Source: an uncultured Tenacibaculum sp. (GTDB taxonomy: Bacteria; Bacteroidota; Bacteroidia; Flavobacteriales; Flavobacteriaceae). Taken from it: a stretch of 64,000 bases of DNA. The position numbers and the translations under genes were made by a program. Below are positions 55,031-63,372 of the stretch, piece by piece. Each line of letters opens with the position of its first letter. The stretch's first letter is position 1. Below the pieces are notes generated by a model that was given only the letters and a program-made list of their open reading frames with translations, was not told the DNA's origin and did not search any database. The stretch lies in NCBI GenBank assembly GCA_947497895.1, contig CANMIL010000006.1, forward strand, positions 186,001 through 250,000. Direction: 5' to 3'.

Positions 55031-55060
55031 AAAGCGGAATATTAAGAATTCCGCTTTTTT
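55031..55060 (+). terminator. Terminator of the M28 peptidase gene
   Basis: AAAGCGGAAT/ATTCCGCTTT forms a 10-bp stem, followed by T residues, 7 bp after the stop. Confidence 0.9.
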
Positions 55061-55080
55061 TAATTTGAATCAAACCCAAC

Positions 55081-56694
55081 ATGAAAAAATTAATCATTTC
55101 CCTTTTAATTGTAAGCATATTTCAAGCTTGCAAAAAGCAAACTCAGGTCGATACATTAGTCATTAACTCCAAAACCTATACAGTAAATCAAACTTTTGAA
55201 ACTGTTGAAAGCTTTGCAATAAAGGATGGAAAATTCATAGCAATTGGAAACTCCGAAGATTTAAAAAGGCAATACAAAGCCAAACAAGTTATTGATGCCG
55301 AAGGAAAAACTATTTACCCTGGTTTTATCGATGGACATTGCCATTTTTACGGTTTAGGGCTTACACAACAAAAGGTAAATTTAGTTGGTACAAAAAGTTA
55401 TGATGATGTTTTACAAAAACTAAAAGCGTTTCAAACCGAAAAAAACACCTCTTTTATCACTGGTAGAGGTTGGGATCAAAATGATTGGGATGTCAAAGAA
55501 TTCCCAACAAAAGAAAAACTCGATATTCTATTTCCAAAAACACCTGTAGCAATAACAAGAGTTGACGGCCATGCTATGTTGGTAAATCAAGCTGCCATTG
55601 ATTTAGCTGGTATTTCTCTCGACTCAGAAATAGCTGGAGGAGAATTTATAAAGAAAAATGGAAAGTTAACAGGTGTTCTCATCGATAATGCCATGAACTT
55701 TATCAAAACTCCTTTACCTACCAAAAAAGAACAAATTCAAGCATTAAAAGATGCCCAAAAGATTTGTTTTGACCTTGGTCTTACTACAGTTGACGATGCT
55801 GGTTTAGATAAAGAAGTTATTGAACTTATTGATAGTTTGCAGCAATCAGGGGAAATAAAAATGCGTATATATGCTATGATTTCAAATAACAAAGATAATC
55901 TTGATTACTATTTGAAAAAAGGAATTATAAAAACAGATAAACTACATGTTCGATCGGTTAAAGTTTATGCAGATGGTGCTTTAGGTTCAAGAGGTGCTGC
56001 TTTAAAAGATGAATACGCCGATAAAAAAGGGCACTTTGGAGCTTTAGTGAACTCCTATGATGACATTCAAAAACTTGCCCAAAGAATTGCAGATTCAGAC
56101 TATCAAATGAATACACACGCCATTGGAGATTCTGCTAATTATGTAATGCTAAAAACCTATCATGAGGTATTGAAAAATAAAAGTGATCGTCGTTGGAGAA
56201 TTGAACATGCACAAGTAGTAGACTTAAAAGATTTTGACTTGTTTAAAAAAGTCCTTCCTTCTATTCAACCAACGCATGCCACTTCCGATATGTACTGGGC
56301 AGAAGATCGTGTTGGAGAAAAAAGAGTTCAGGGAGCCTATGCTTATAACGACTTATTAAATCAATATGGAAAAGTAGCTTTAGGAACAGACTTTCCTGTT
56401 GAAAAAGTAAATCCCTTCTATACTTTTTATGCGGCAACTATACGAAAAGACTTAAAAGGTTATCCAGAAAGTGGTTTTCAAATGAAGAATTCGCTATCAA
56501 GAGAAAATACGCTTAAAGGAATGACCATATGGAATGCTTATGGAAATTTTGAAGAACATGAAAAAGGAAGTATTGAAGTAGGTAAAGTTGCCGATTTCAT
56601 TATTCTCAATCAAGATATTATGGAAATTGATGGTTCAAAAATTCCGAATACAAGAGTTATATCGACATACATCAATGGCGAAAAAGTAAAATAG
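55081..56694 (+). CDS. Amidohydrolase (YtcJ-like) lipoprotein
   Basis: The 537-residue product has a lipoprotein signal (MKKLIISLLIVSIFQAC). The metal-site motifs are those of the YtcJ/N-substituted formamide deformylase group: GFIDGHCHFYG (HxH near residue 82), VKVYADGALGSRGAAL (Lys), NTHAIGDSANYVM (His near 335), WRIEHAQVV (His) and LGTDFPVEKVNP (Asp). It hydrolyses an unidentified amide. It is the first gene of a cluster with the DUF3703 gene but is separated by 48 bp. Confidence 0.9.
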   Translation: MKKLIISLLIVSIFQACKKQTQVDTLVINSKTYTVNQTFETVESFAIKDGKFIAIGNSEDLKRQYKAKQVIDAEGKTIYPGFIDGHCHFYGLGLTQQKVNLVGTKSYDDVLQKLKAFQTEKNTSFITGRGWDQNDWDVKEFPTKEKLDILFPKTPVAITRVDGHAMLVNQAAIDLAGISLDSEIAGGEFIKKNGKLTGVLIDNAMNFIKTPLPTKKEQIQALKDAQKICFDLGLTTVDDAGLDKEVIELIDSLQQSGEIKMRIYAMISNNKDNLDYYLKKGIIKTDKLHVRSVKVYADGALGSRGAALKDEYADKKGHFGALVNSYDDIQKLAQRIADSDYQMNTHAIGDSANYVMLKTYHEVLKNKSDRRWRIEHAQVVDLKDFDLFKKVLPSIQPTHATSDMYWAEDRVGEKRVQGAYAYNDLLNQYGKVALGTDFPVEKVNPFYTFYAATIRKDLKGYPESGFQMKNSLSRENTLKGMTIWNAYGNFEEHEKGSIEVGKVADFIILNQDIMEIDGSKIPNTRVISTYINGEKVK

Positions 56695-56742
56695 TTGCAT
56701 CTTTTCTAAAGAAACTTTGTCTACTAATAAATCAAAAACATC

Positions 56743-57078
56743 ATGACAAAGCTTCAACGAAAAACAGCTTTTTACGAACAAATACAATTGGGAAAAATGG
56801 CGTTTAAAAGTTCAGACTTTGAAACGTCATTTTATCATTTTGAAAATGCCCATATTTTAGGTCAAAAAAATGTATACCGACATACCTTATCTCATTTTTG
56901 GATGCTTCTCTTAGGAATAAAATCAAAAAATCATAAAGAAATAGTAGGTCAATTCTTTAGAATTATAGCTTCAATATTTTTCACATTAATCTGGGTACCA
57001 AAGGGAAATACGGGAGGTTCAAATATTTCACCCGTAAAACCGATACAGATAAGAAAAGAACTTCAGAAATATTTTTAA
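56743..57078 (+). CDS. DUF3703 domain protein
   Basis: The 111-residue product starts with a TPR-like helical hairpin (KMAFKSSDFETSFYHFENAHILGQKN), then RHTLSHFWMLLLGIKSKN. A hydrophobic helix (GQFFRIIASIFFTLIWVPKGNTGGSNIS) follows at about 66-95. The pattern H-(T/W)-L-SHFWML and the VPKGNTGG-Sx-I ending are DUF3703 features. DUF3703 genes are often next to metal-resistance genes, a point of family knowledge, and here a Cys-rich peptide follows 61 bp later. Confidence 0.82.
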   Translation: MTKLQRKTAFYEQIQLGKMAFKSSDFETSFYHFENAHILGQKNVYRHTLSHFWMLLLGIKSKNHKEIVGQFFRIIASIFFTLIWVPKGNTGGSNISPVKPIQIRKELQKYF

Positions 57079-57139
57079 TTCAAAATGCATCTTTTTAAGA
57101 AAGTAAGAGTCTACTATATGAACATTAAAAACAATAGTT

Positions 57140-57244
57140 ATGACATATAAAAATCAATGCTCATGCACCTGCGACGGATGTGTAAATGGAAATTGTAAAA
57201 ATTGTACTTGTACCAACTGTACATGTAATAATTGTAATTGTTAA
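57140..57244 (+). CDS. 34-residue Cys-rich metallothionein-like protein
   Basis: The open frame ATG (57140) to TAA (57242-57244) encodes 34 residues, 11 of them Cys (7, 9, 11, 14, 19, 22, 24, 27, 29, 32 and 34). The spacing repeats CxxCxC from Cys19 to the C-terminus, after a CxCxCxxC start, with mostly Asn, Thr and Lys between. There are no hydrophobic residues to form a core, no signal peptide and only one aromatic residue. Such spacing implies a metal-thiolate cluster, as in metallothioneins; this is not E. coli SmtA-like in sequence. A terminator of its own follows, and a Cys-tailed sigma factor is next. The call rests on composition, not homology. Confidence 0.78.
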   Translation: MTYKNQCSCTCDGCVNGNCKNCTCTNCTCNNCNC

Positions 57245-57251
57245 ACCAATG

Positions 57252-57294
57252 TGTCGTTTATCAGAGTTCTTTGGCTTCGGTAAACGACATTTTT
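57252..57294 (+). terminator. Terminator of the Cys-rich gene
   Basis: TGTCGTTTA and TAAACGACA form a perfect 9-bp stem closing a 20-nt loop, followed by TTTTT, 8 bp after the stop codon. The Cys-rich mRNA therefore ends before the sigma gene. Confidence 0.78.
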
Positions 57295-57308
57295 CGTAAA
57301 TTTATATA

Positions 57309-57848
57309 ATGACAACAAAACAAGTTTGGAGCAAATATTCAGATGATTTAAAGCGTTTTATCATTAGTAAAGTGAAAGATCAAACTGCTACAGATGACAT
57401 TCTTCAGGATGCCTTTATAAAAATCCATACAAAACTTCATACCTTAAGAGATATTACCAAATTAAAACCTTGGATTTTTAGCATTACCAGAAATTCAATT
57501 ATTGATTATTTTAAAACTACGAATCAAACATTTGATACCGCTATTTTTGAAGACAATCCCGAAGATCATGATCATTCTCATACCGAACAAGATTGCTTAA
57601 GAGGTATTTTAAAAAACTTACCTAAAAAGTATCGTGATCCTCTCTTTTTGTCTGATATAAAAGGGTTAAAACAACAAGAGGTTGCAGATCAATTAAAACA
57701 AAGTTTATCTACTACCAAATCACAAATACAAAGAGCACGAAAATTAATTGCCCAAGGCTTTATGGATTGCTGCGGATTTGTAATGAATGAAAACGGAAAA
57801 CTAGTAGGTGAAATTCAAGATAAGGACGATTGTAAAATTTGTAATTAA
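57309..57848 (+). CDS. SigZ-like ECF sigma factor with His/Cys-rich segments
   Basis: The 179-residue product has region 2 (DDILQDAFIKIHTKLHTL, about residues 29-46; KPWIFSITRNSIIDYFK, 57-73) and region 4 (LKQQEVADQLKQSLSTTKSQIQRARKLI, 119-146). It is close in layout to the SigZ subgroup. Two unusual features are a His/Asp-rich linker with Cys (EDHDHSHTEQDC, about 86-97) between regions 2 and 4, and a C-terminal tail with CC near 153 and a final CKIC. Metal-sensing ECF factors such as CorE carry a Cys-rich C-terminal domain and need no anti-sigma. None is encoded next to this gene either, so metal-controlled activity is a reasonable inference. Confidence 0.87.
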   Translation: MTTKQVWSKYSDDLKRFIISKVKDQTATDDILQDAFIKIHTKLHTLRDITKLKPWIFSITRNSIIDYFKTTNQTFDTAIFEDNPEDHDHSHTEQDCLRGILKNLPKKYRDPLFLSDIKGLKQQEVADQLKQSLSTTKSQIQRARKLIAQGFMDCCGFVMNENGKLVGEIQDKDDCKICN

Positions 57849-57916
57849 ATAAAACTGTGTTTACAGTAAGGTGATATTGATTTGATTTTTTTACTAAAAT
57901 TAAAATCAAACCCTTT

Positions 57917-59047
57917 ATGAAAAATTATTTTCTATTTTCTCTGTTTTGTTCAGTAATACTAACAGCTTGTAGTATTCATGATGATCCTAACAATCCATCG
58001 CCTAAAAGACCATTAATCATTGCACATCGAGGGGCTCAATCAATACTTCCTGAGCATACTCTTGAAGCCTATGAAAAAGCCATTGAAATGGGAGCTAATT
58101 ATATTGAACCTGATTTGGTACTTACAAAAGATAGTCATTTAATTGTAAGACATGAACCCATGCTTTCAGGAACTACAAACGTTTCGGAACTAGCAGAATT
58201 CACTCAACTAAAAACAACAAAAAACATTGATGGGAAACTTGTTACAGATTGGTTCGCTTCGGATTTCACCTTGGAGCAAGTTAAAAAACTAAGAGCCAAA
58301 CAAGCATATCAAGGTAGACCCACTAATTATGACAATCAATTCTCAATACCAACATTTGAGGAAGTTATTGAACTCGCCAAAAAAGAATCTGTTAACCTTG
58401 CCGAACCGATAGGTATTTATCCAGAAATAAAACACCCCTATTTTCACAATGAAATGTTTGGAAATCATTTCATGGAAAACAAGCTAATAAAACTTTTACA
58501 GAAACATAACTTTGACAACGCCCAAGCTCCAGTGTTCGTTCAATGTTTTGAAGTCGAGCCTTTGCAGTACTTAAACACAAAATTATCTGTAAAGCTAGTA
58601 CAATTAATTTCTACTTATAATATCAATGAAGACGGTTCTTTAGACTTTACTGTTCCTCAAGGAGATTTTATTTCTTATGGAAGTCCGTATGATTTCTACA
58701 AGAAAGGAGACACTAGAACCTATGAATACTTCACTACGGAAGAAGGAATGAAATTTACAGCTTCCTATGCTGACGGGATTGGACCTTGGAAACCGTTTAT
58801 TATTTCATACAAAATCAATAGTAATGGTGATAAAGAGGTACTTCCTGCTACAAATTTTGTTAAACTAGCACATGAAAATAATCTTCAAGTACATCCATAT
58901 ACTTTCCGCAATGAAAACACACAATGGAGTAATGGAAATCCAGAAAAAGAATACCACCTATTCTTTGATGCAGGCGTTGATGGATTATTTACCGATTATA
59001 CCAACGAGGCTGTTGATGCATTAAATTCTTGGTTAAACAAACAATAA
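57917..59047 (+). CDS. glpQ: Glycerophosphodiester phosphodiesterase lipoprotein (GlpQ-like)
   Basis: The 376-residue product has a lipobox ending TAC-S (Cys18). The GDPD active-site strand is IIAHRGAQSILPEHTLEAYEKAIEMGANYIEPDLVLTKDSHLIVRHEP (about residues 35-82), which carries the HRG, EP and second His needed for catalysis. PEIKH near 172 supplies the Glu-Lys pair. It hydrolyses glycerophosphodiesters to glycerol 3-phosphate and alcohol, in the periplasm or on the surface. A terminator follows. Confidence 0.92.
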   Translation: MKNYFLFSLFCSVILTACSIHDDPNNPSPKRPLIIAHRGAQSILPEHTLEAYEKAIEMGANYIEPDLVLTKDSHLIVRHEPMLSGTTNVSELAEFTQLKTTKNIDGKLVTDWFASDFTLEQVKKLRAKQAYQGRPTNYDNQFSIPTFEEVIELAKKESVNLAEPIGIYPEIKHPYFHNEMFGNHFMENKLIKLLQKHNFDNAQAPVFVQCFEVEPLQYLNTKLSVKLVQLISTYNINEDGSLDFTVPQGDFISYGSPYDFYKKGDTRTYEYFTTEEGMKFTASYADGIGPWKPFIISYKINSNGDKEVLPATNFVKLAHENNLQVHPYTFRNENTQWSNGNPEKEYHLFFDAGVDGLFTDYTNEAVDALNSWLNKQ

Positions 59048-59060
59048 ATAATAGAATAAT

Positions 59061-59096
59061 AGAGCTCCTTATCGATCAAAATAAGGAGCTCTTTTT
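59061..59096 (+). terminator. Terminator of the glpQ-like gene
   Basis: AGAGCTCCTTAT and ATAAGGAGCTCT form a 12-bp stem with an 8-nt loop, followed by TTTT. Confidence 0.93.
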
Positions 59097-59190
59097 CAAA
59101 AACCATACCCTAAACTTAGCAGATATTCTAAGAAAACGAACGCAATAGGCATTTTCTAAAAAATAAAACATAGCTGACGAACGAATCTTT

Positions 59191-59198
59191 TGTAATTT
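59191..59198 (+). promoter_or_regulatory. -7 box upstream of nrtR
   Basis: TAATTTTG matches TAnnTTTG, about 19 bp before the nrtR ATG. Confidence 0.5.
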
Positions 59199-59217
59199 TG
59201 TGTAAAATGGACACTAA

Positions 59218-59907
59218 ATGAAAAAACCTCAAAATATAAGAGTTGCTGTAGATGCTGTTGTTTTTGGATATGAACAAAAGAAACTTTCTGTTTTATTAAT
59301 TAAAAGAGGCATTGAACCTTTCAAAGGTAGTTGGGCACTTCCTGGTGGATTGGTTTTAGAAGATGAATCATTAGAAACCGCTGTGCAACGAGAACTTCAA
59401 GAAGAAACAGGCGTAACTATAGACTATCTTGAACAGTTATATACTTTCGGGAAACCTGGAAGAGATCCGAGAAATAGAGTGGTTTCTGTAACGTATTTTG
59501 GTTTAGTAAGTCCGAATCACTTTAAAATTAGTGCCGATACGGATGCTGATGATGTAGAATGGTTTTCTATAGATAAACTTCCCAATCTCGCCTTCGATCA
59601 CGATATCATTCTTAAAACAGCACTTCAAAGACTTAAAAATAAAATTAACTATCAGCCAATAGGTTTTGAGTTATTAAAAAAGGAGTTTCCTTTTTCCGAT
59701 TTAGAAAATCTATACCAAACAATCCTTAACAGAAAAATTGATCGACGAAACTTTAGAAAGAAAATATTAAGTTTTGGAATACTTACTGAAACTGATAAAA
59801 TACATCAACCTTCAAGCGGCAGACCTGCAAAACTATTTAAGTTTAATGCTAAAAAATATAAAGAACTCGAAGAGAACGGTTTTCACTTCGAAATAAAGTT
59901 TGCGTAA
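59218..59907 (+). CDS. nrtR: NrtR-type Nudix transcriptional regulator
   Basis: The 229-residue product has an N-terminal Nudix domain. The box GLVLEDESLETAVQRELQEETGV (about residues 42-64) fits G-x5-E-x7-REUxEExGU exactly, so hydrolytic activity may be retained; many NrtR proteins have lost it. The C-terminal half (about 145-225) is the NrtR winged helix (RRNFRKKILSFGILTET ... GRPAKLFKFN). NrtR represses NAD-synthesis and related genes and is released by ADP-ribose, according to the known family mechanism. The two TTGCGT-N7-ACrCAA sites at its 3' end and in the following gap are its likely targets, controlling the downstream ADP-ribose-processing operon. Confidence 0.92.
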   Translation: MKKPQNIRVAVDAVVFGYEQKKLSVLLIKRGIEPFKGSWALPGGLVLEDESLETAVQRELQEETGVTIDYLEQLYTFGKPGRDPRNRVVSVTYFGLVSPNHFKISADTDADDVEWFSIDKLPNLAFDHDIILKTALQRLKNKINYQPIGFELLKKEFPFSDLENLYQTILNRKIDRRNFRKKILSFGILTETDKIHQPSSGRPAKLFKFNAKKYKELEENGFHFEIKFA

Positions 59908-59918
59908 AAAAAACACAA
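59900..59918 (+). promoter_or_regulatory. Candidate NrtR operator 1
   Basis: TTGCGT, seven A residues, then ACACAA: the same geometry as operator 2 with one base different in the right arm. It overlaps the stop codon of nrtR (59905-59907) and is centred 52 bp upstream of operator 2. Confidence 0.5.
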
Positions 59919-59945
59919 AAATATTTTTCTATCTATAAATCTTTT

Positions 59946-59954
59946 TTATTTTTG
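59946..59954 (+). promoter_or_regulatory. -7 box of the ADP-ribose operon
   Basis: TTATTTTTG contains TATTTTTG, matching TAnnTTTG. Its end overlaps the left arm of operator 2, so a bound repressor would block the promoter. Confidence 0.6.
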
Positions 59955-59970
59955 CGTTAAAATTACGCAA
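59952..59970 (+). promoter_or_regulatory. Candidate NrtR operator 2
   Basis: TTGCGT-N7-ACGCAA, a perfect 6-bp inverted repeat, lies between the -7 box and the ATG at 59972. Position, symmetry and the adjacent nrtR gene support an operator for this regulator. Confidence 0.65.
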
Positions 59971-59971
59971 T

Positions 59972-60814
59972 ATGATTTTAAATTTAGATACACAGTTCAC
60001 TCCTTTTGGAAACAATAATTCAATAGAATTTAGTCATTTCACCTTTTCTGGAGGTGAACCACATATTAAAATCATGTCGGATTTATCAAGCGTGGATGAA
60101 GTAACCATCACACATCGAATTCGATCGTTTAACGATTTGGGCACTTTATTACTAGCAACAAATGCATTAAGAAACATGGGAGTTCAAAAATTACATGTAG
60201 TACTCCCCTATTTCCCAGCAGCGAGACAAGATAGATTGATGGTCTCGGGAGAACCTTTGTCAGTGAAAGTTTATGCTGATATTATTAATCAACAAGGGTA
60301 TTTTTCAGTAACAATATTTGACCCACATTCAGAAGTTACTCCCGCATTGTTGGATAATTGTAAAGTAATTGACAACTTTACTTTCATTGAAAACGTAGTA
60401 AAGCATTTATCTACAGACGCTCTGTTAATTTCTCCTGACGGAGGAGCTTTGAAGAAAATATATAAAGTAGCTGCTCACCTACAGAATTATGAAGTTGTAG
60501 AAGGCTCGAAAAGTAGAAATGTAAAAACAGGTCAGTTAACAGGTTTTAAAGTTTATGCTGATGACTTACAAGGAAGGGACTGTTTAATTGTGGATGATAT
60601 TTGTGATGGAGGTGGAACATTTTTAGGCTTAGCCAAAGAATTAAAAAAGAAAAACGCTGGAAAGTTATATTTAGCCGTTAGTCATGGAATTTTCAGCAAA
60701 GGATTTGACGAGTTAGGAAAAACCTTCGCCAAAACTTACACCACAGACAGTTTTAAAAACATTGATAACGAACATTGTGCTCAAATTAAATTAGAAGAAA
60801 TACTAAAAAATTAA
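59972..60814 (+). CDS. Ribose-phosphate pyrophosphokinase homologue (PRPP synthase family), short form
   Basis: The 280-residue product has the Prs fold. VVLPYFPAARQDRLMVSGEPLSVKVYADII (about 77-106) is the catalytic loop with the RQDR arginines, IFDPHSEVTPALLDN the substrate strand, and DCLIVDDICDGGGTFLGLA (about 205-223) the PRPP-binding loop with both Asp. It is about 35 residues shorter than housekeeping Prs (315 residues). In Bacteroidota, NrtR-linked Prs homologues often feed a nicotinamide phosphoribosyltransferase; here ADP-ribose enzymes follow instead. The substrate may be ribose 5-phosphate from ADP-ribose breakdown (inference). Confidence 0.88.
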   Translation: MILNLDTQFTPFGNNNSIEFSHFTFSGGEPHIKIMSDLSSVDEVTITHRIRSFNDLGTLLLATNALRNMGVQKLHVVLPYFPAARQDRLMVSGEPLSVKVYADIINQQGYFSVTIFDPHSEVTPALLDNCKVIDNFTFIENVVKHLSTDALLISPDGGALKKIYKVAAHLQNYEVVEGSKSRNVKTGQLTGFKVYADDLQGRDCLIVDDICDGGGTFLGLAKELKKKNAGKLYLAVSHGIFSKGFDELGKTFAKTYTTDSFKNIDNEHCAQIKLEEILKN

Positions 60815-60817
60815 GTT

Positions 60818-61666
60818 ATGATCATAGAAGCAGCAATAGGAGATGCATACGGAGCTGGTTTTGAGTTTAAGGGTAATCACTTTATTAAAAAGAATAATAA
60901 CCTAACAGCTTATTTTGAACATGGAATGTATGCCGAAATTAAAGGACGATATACCGATGATACTCAGATGGCTATAGCAATCACAGAACTTTTATTGGAA
61001 ACTGAAGATTGGAATGAAGAATTAGTCGCTAAAAAATTCGTTTCTACTTTCCATAGAGACAAAAGAAGAGGATATTCAAACCGAGTATATACAGCTCTTG
61101 ACACAAGTAAAAATGGTATCGAATTTATAAATAACATTGACAATTCTAGTTCAGGAAACGGATCTTCTATGAGAGCATACCCTTTGGGCTATTTAAAAGA
61201 TATAGAAAAGCTATTAAAGCTATGTGAAATACAGGCTAAAGTCTCTCACAATACTAGTGAAGGAATTCAATCAGCAAAACGAATAGCATTGGCTGTTCAC
61301 TATTATAGGTATCAGAAAAATTATGAAATGGACTTAATAGAGTTTATTAATAACACATTAAAAGAAAATGAAATATATGAAGTAACTGCTCCTATAGATA
61401 TGCATGGGTATCCAACTACTAAAGCCGTCATAAAAATTGTATCAGAATCGAATTCTCTTAAAGATTGTCTTAAATATTCAATTGATTTCGGAGGCGATAC
61501 AGATACAGTTGCAGCCCTATGTCTTGCCATACTAAGTCAGAAATTAGACTATAAAAAAGATGACTTACCTGAGTTTCTTTTTGAGGAGTTTGAAAATGGT
61601 CGTTATGGATTAAATTATTTAAAAGATTTAGATAAAAAACTGGAGAAAAAATATCCAAAAAAGTAA
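60818..61666 (+). CDS. ADP-ribosylglycohydrolase family protein
   Basis: The 282-residue product has the DraG/ARH metal-site motifs: GDAYGAGFEF (residues 8-17), GRYTDDTQMAIA (near 47-58; the Thr-Asp-Asp set), NGSSMRAYPLG (near 110) and FGGDTDTVAALCLAI (near 226; second Asp-x-Asp). All expected catalytic acids are present. The family removes ADP-ribose from Arg or Ser, or hydrolyses O-acetyl-ADP-ribose. It starts 3 bp after the Prs homologue and is cotranscribed with it. Confidence 0.92.
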   Translation: MIIEAAIGDAYGAGFEFKGNHFIKKNNNLTAYFEHGMYAEIKGRYTDDTQMAIAITELLLETEDWNEELVAKKFVSTFHRDKRRGYSNRVYTALDTSKNGIEFINNIDNSSSGNGSSMRAYPLGYLKDIEKLLKLCEIQAKVSHNTSEGIQSAKRIALAVHYYRYQKNYEMDLIEFINNTLKENEIYEVTAPIDMHGYPTTKAVIKIVSESNSLKDCLKYSIDFGGDTDTVAALCLAILSQKLDYKKDDLPEFLFEEFENGRYGLNYLKDLDKKLEKKYPKK

Positions 61667-61668
61667 AA

Positions 61669-62322
61669 ATGAAACTAAAAACAAAGCTATATAAAGAACA
61701 ATTAAAAGAATGGCCTCAAAATGGTCATCATATCATGGCGCAATATGATGATGACAAAGTTATCGTGTATCAATCATATCGACCAGAGATAGGGAATTTT
61801 GCTGTGAAAAATCAGTTTTTCGGAGGTGCCTTTAGATATACTCGAATGACGTGGATAAAACCGAACTTTTTATGGATGATGTATCGAAATGGCTGGGGAA
61901 CAAAGGAAGGTCAGGAAGTCGTATTGGCAATTCACCTAAAAAGAGAAGCTTTTGAACGTTACTTAAACCAAGCCGTGTATTCTAGCTTTAAAAGTGAGCT
62001 TTATGAAAACTGGGATTCTTGGCAAGAAGAAGTTAAAAACTCGTCAATAAGACTGCAATGGGATCCCGATCATGATCCATATGGAGCTAAACAGGAAAGA
62101 CGAGCCATACAAATAGGTATTAGAAATGAAGAGATTATTCAATACGCAAAACACGATATTTTAGAAATAGAAGATATCTCAGAATTTGTAAAAGAACAAT
62201 ACGCTCATGTATTGAATAAGAATCTAGGTCAATTAATAATCCCTGATGAGAAACCGTATATTCCATTTCATTCAGATGTAAGGAAAAGATTAATGTTAGA
62301 AACAACGAGTTATGAAAATTAA
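61669..62322 (+). CDS. DUF4291 family protein
   Basis: The 217-residue product matches DUF4291: [25 protein letters not shown] (about 22-46), [23 protein letters not shown] (about 55-77), then [35 protein letters not shown] near 124-148 is its most conserved block. It is cytoplasmic with no known activity. It follows the glycohydrolase by 2 bp and overlaps the macro-domain gene by 11 bp, so it belongs functionally to this set. Confidence 0.87.
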   Translation: MKLKTKLYKEQLKEWPQNGHHIMAQYDDDKVIVYQSYRPEIGNFAVKNQFFGGAFRYTRMTWIKPNFLWMMYRNGWGTKEGQEVVLAIHLKREAFERYLNQAVYSSFKSELYENWDSWQEEVKNSSIRLQWDPDHDPYGAKQERRAIQIGIRNEEIIQYAKHDILEIEDISEFVKEQYAHVLNKNLGQLIIPDEKPYIPFHSDVRKRLMLETTSYEN

Positions 62323-62824
62323 AGTTCTAAAAGGAGATATTACAACGGTTCAAGTAGATGCTATCGTAAATGCTGCCAACTCTAGTTTACTAGGAGGAAG
62401 TGGTGTTGATGGAGCTATTCATAAAGCTGGAGGTAGTGCCATTTTAGAAGCATGTAGAGAGATAAGAAATAGACAAGGAAAATGTAATGTTGGTGAAGCT
62501 GTCATAACAACAGGAGGTAATTTACCAGCTAAAAAAGTTATTCATACAGTTGGTCCGGTGTACCAAAAAGGGAAAAACAATGAAAAAGAAAAAGAATTAT
62601 TAACCAACTGTTATGAAAACAGCATGTTACTTGCTAAGGAAAACGATTTGCAATCTATTGCTTTTCCATGCATCAGTACGGGAATTTATCGATTTCCTAA
62701 GCAAGTAGCATCTGAACTAGCCATTTCGACTGTCAAAAAGAACCCAATACTAAATGAGGTAGTTTTTGTTTGTTTTGATGATGAGAACTATGAAATTTAT
62801 AAAAAACTAGTAAACAATGAATGA
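62312..62824 (+). CDS. Macro-domain protein, MacroD/YmdB-like (O-acetyl-ADP-ribose deacetylase)
   Basis: The 170-residue single macro domain begins [41 protein letters not shown]; Asp9, Asn20 and the [21 protein letters not shown] loop bind ADP-ribose as in MacroD proteins. [15 protein letters not shown] (about 113-127) is the phosphate loop. The family hydrolyses O-acetyl-ADP-ribose or protein ADP-ribosylation and accepts ADP-ribose 1''-phosphate. That last point matters here because the next gene encodes Tpt1/KptA, whose by-product is ADP-ribose 1'',2''-cyclic phosphate. Confidence 0.94.
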   Translation: MKIKVLKGDITTVQVDAIVNAANSSLLGGSGVDGAIHKAGGSAILEACREIRNRQGKCNVGEAVITTGGNLPAKKVIHTVGPVYQKGKNNEKEKELLTNCYENSMLLAKENDLQSIAFPCISTGIYRFPKQVASELAISTVKKNPILNEVVFVCFDDENYEIYKKLVNNE

Positions 62825-63368
62825 AAAAGAGACAAAACGAATCAGCAAATTTTTAAGCCTGATTTTAAGGCATCAACCTGAAAAAATAAAGTTAAATCTA
62901 GATAAAAATGGATGGGCCTCGGTCGAGGAACTCATTACAAAATCTAAAAATAATGGTATATCGTTTACAAAGGATATTTTAGAACAAGTTGTTAGAGATA
63001 ACGACAAAAAACGATTTTCTTTTAACGAAAACCATAGCAAAATTAGAGCGAATCAGGGGCATTCATTAAAGAATGTGGTAGTGTTAACAGAAACTAGCAC
63101 TCCTCCACCATTTTTGTATCATGGTACTGTTGCCAAGTTTATGGTATCAATAAAAGAAACTGGTTTACAAAAAATGAGTAGACAACATGTCCATTTAAGT
63201 CTGGACAAAGAAACAGCTATTAAAGTTGGTAGCAGAAGAGGGAAACCGATACTACTTTCTGTTCGCTCTGGTGATATGTTTAAAAATGGATATAAATTCT
63301 ATCTGTCTGAAAATGGAGTTTGGTTAACTGATCATGTACCGCCGGAGTTTATTGAGTTTAAAGATTAA
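62817..63368 (+). CDS. kptA: RNA 2'-phosphotransferase KptA/Tpt1
   Basis: The 183-residue product has the Tpt1 RHRR-type active-site pattern. [30 protein letters not shown] (about 9-38) supplies the first Arg-His, KIRANQGHS (near 73-81) the second Arg, and YHGTVAKF (near 98) and [20 protein letters not shown] (near 118-137) complete the NAD site. Family reaction: removal of an internal RNA 2'-phosphate onto NAD+, giving ADP-ribose 1'',2''-cyclic phosphate. Bacteria generally lack the splicing reaction that makes such RNA ends, so the true RNA substrate is unknown. It overlaps the macro gene by 8 bp. Confidence 0.95.
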   Translation: MNEKETKRISKFLSLILRHQPEKIKLNLDKNGWASVEELITKSKNNGISFTKDILEQVVRDNDKKRFSFNENHSKIRANQGHSLKNVVVLTETSTPPPFLYHGTVAKFMVSIKETGLQKMSRQHVHLSLDKETAIKVGSRRGKPILLSVRSGDMFKNGYKFYLSENGVWLTDHVPPEFIEFKD

Positions 63369-63372
63369 TAAC

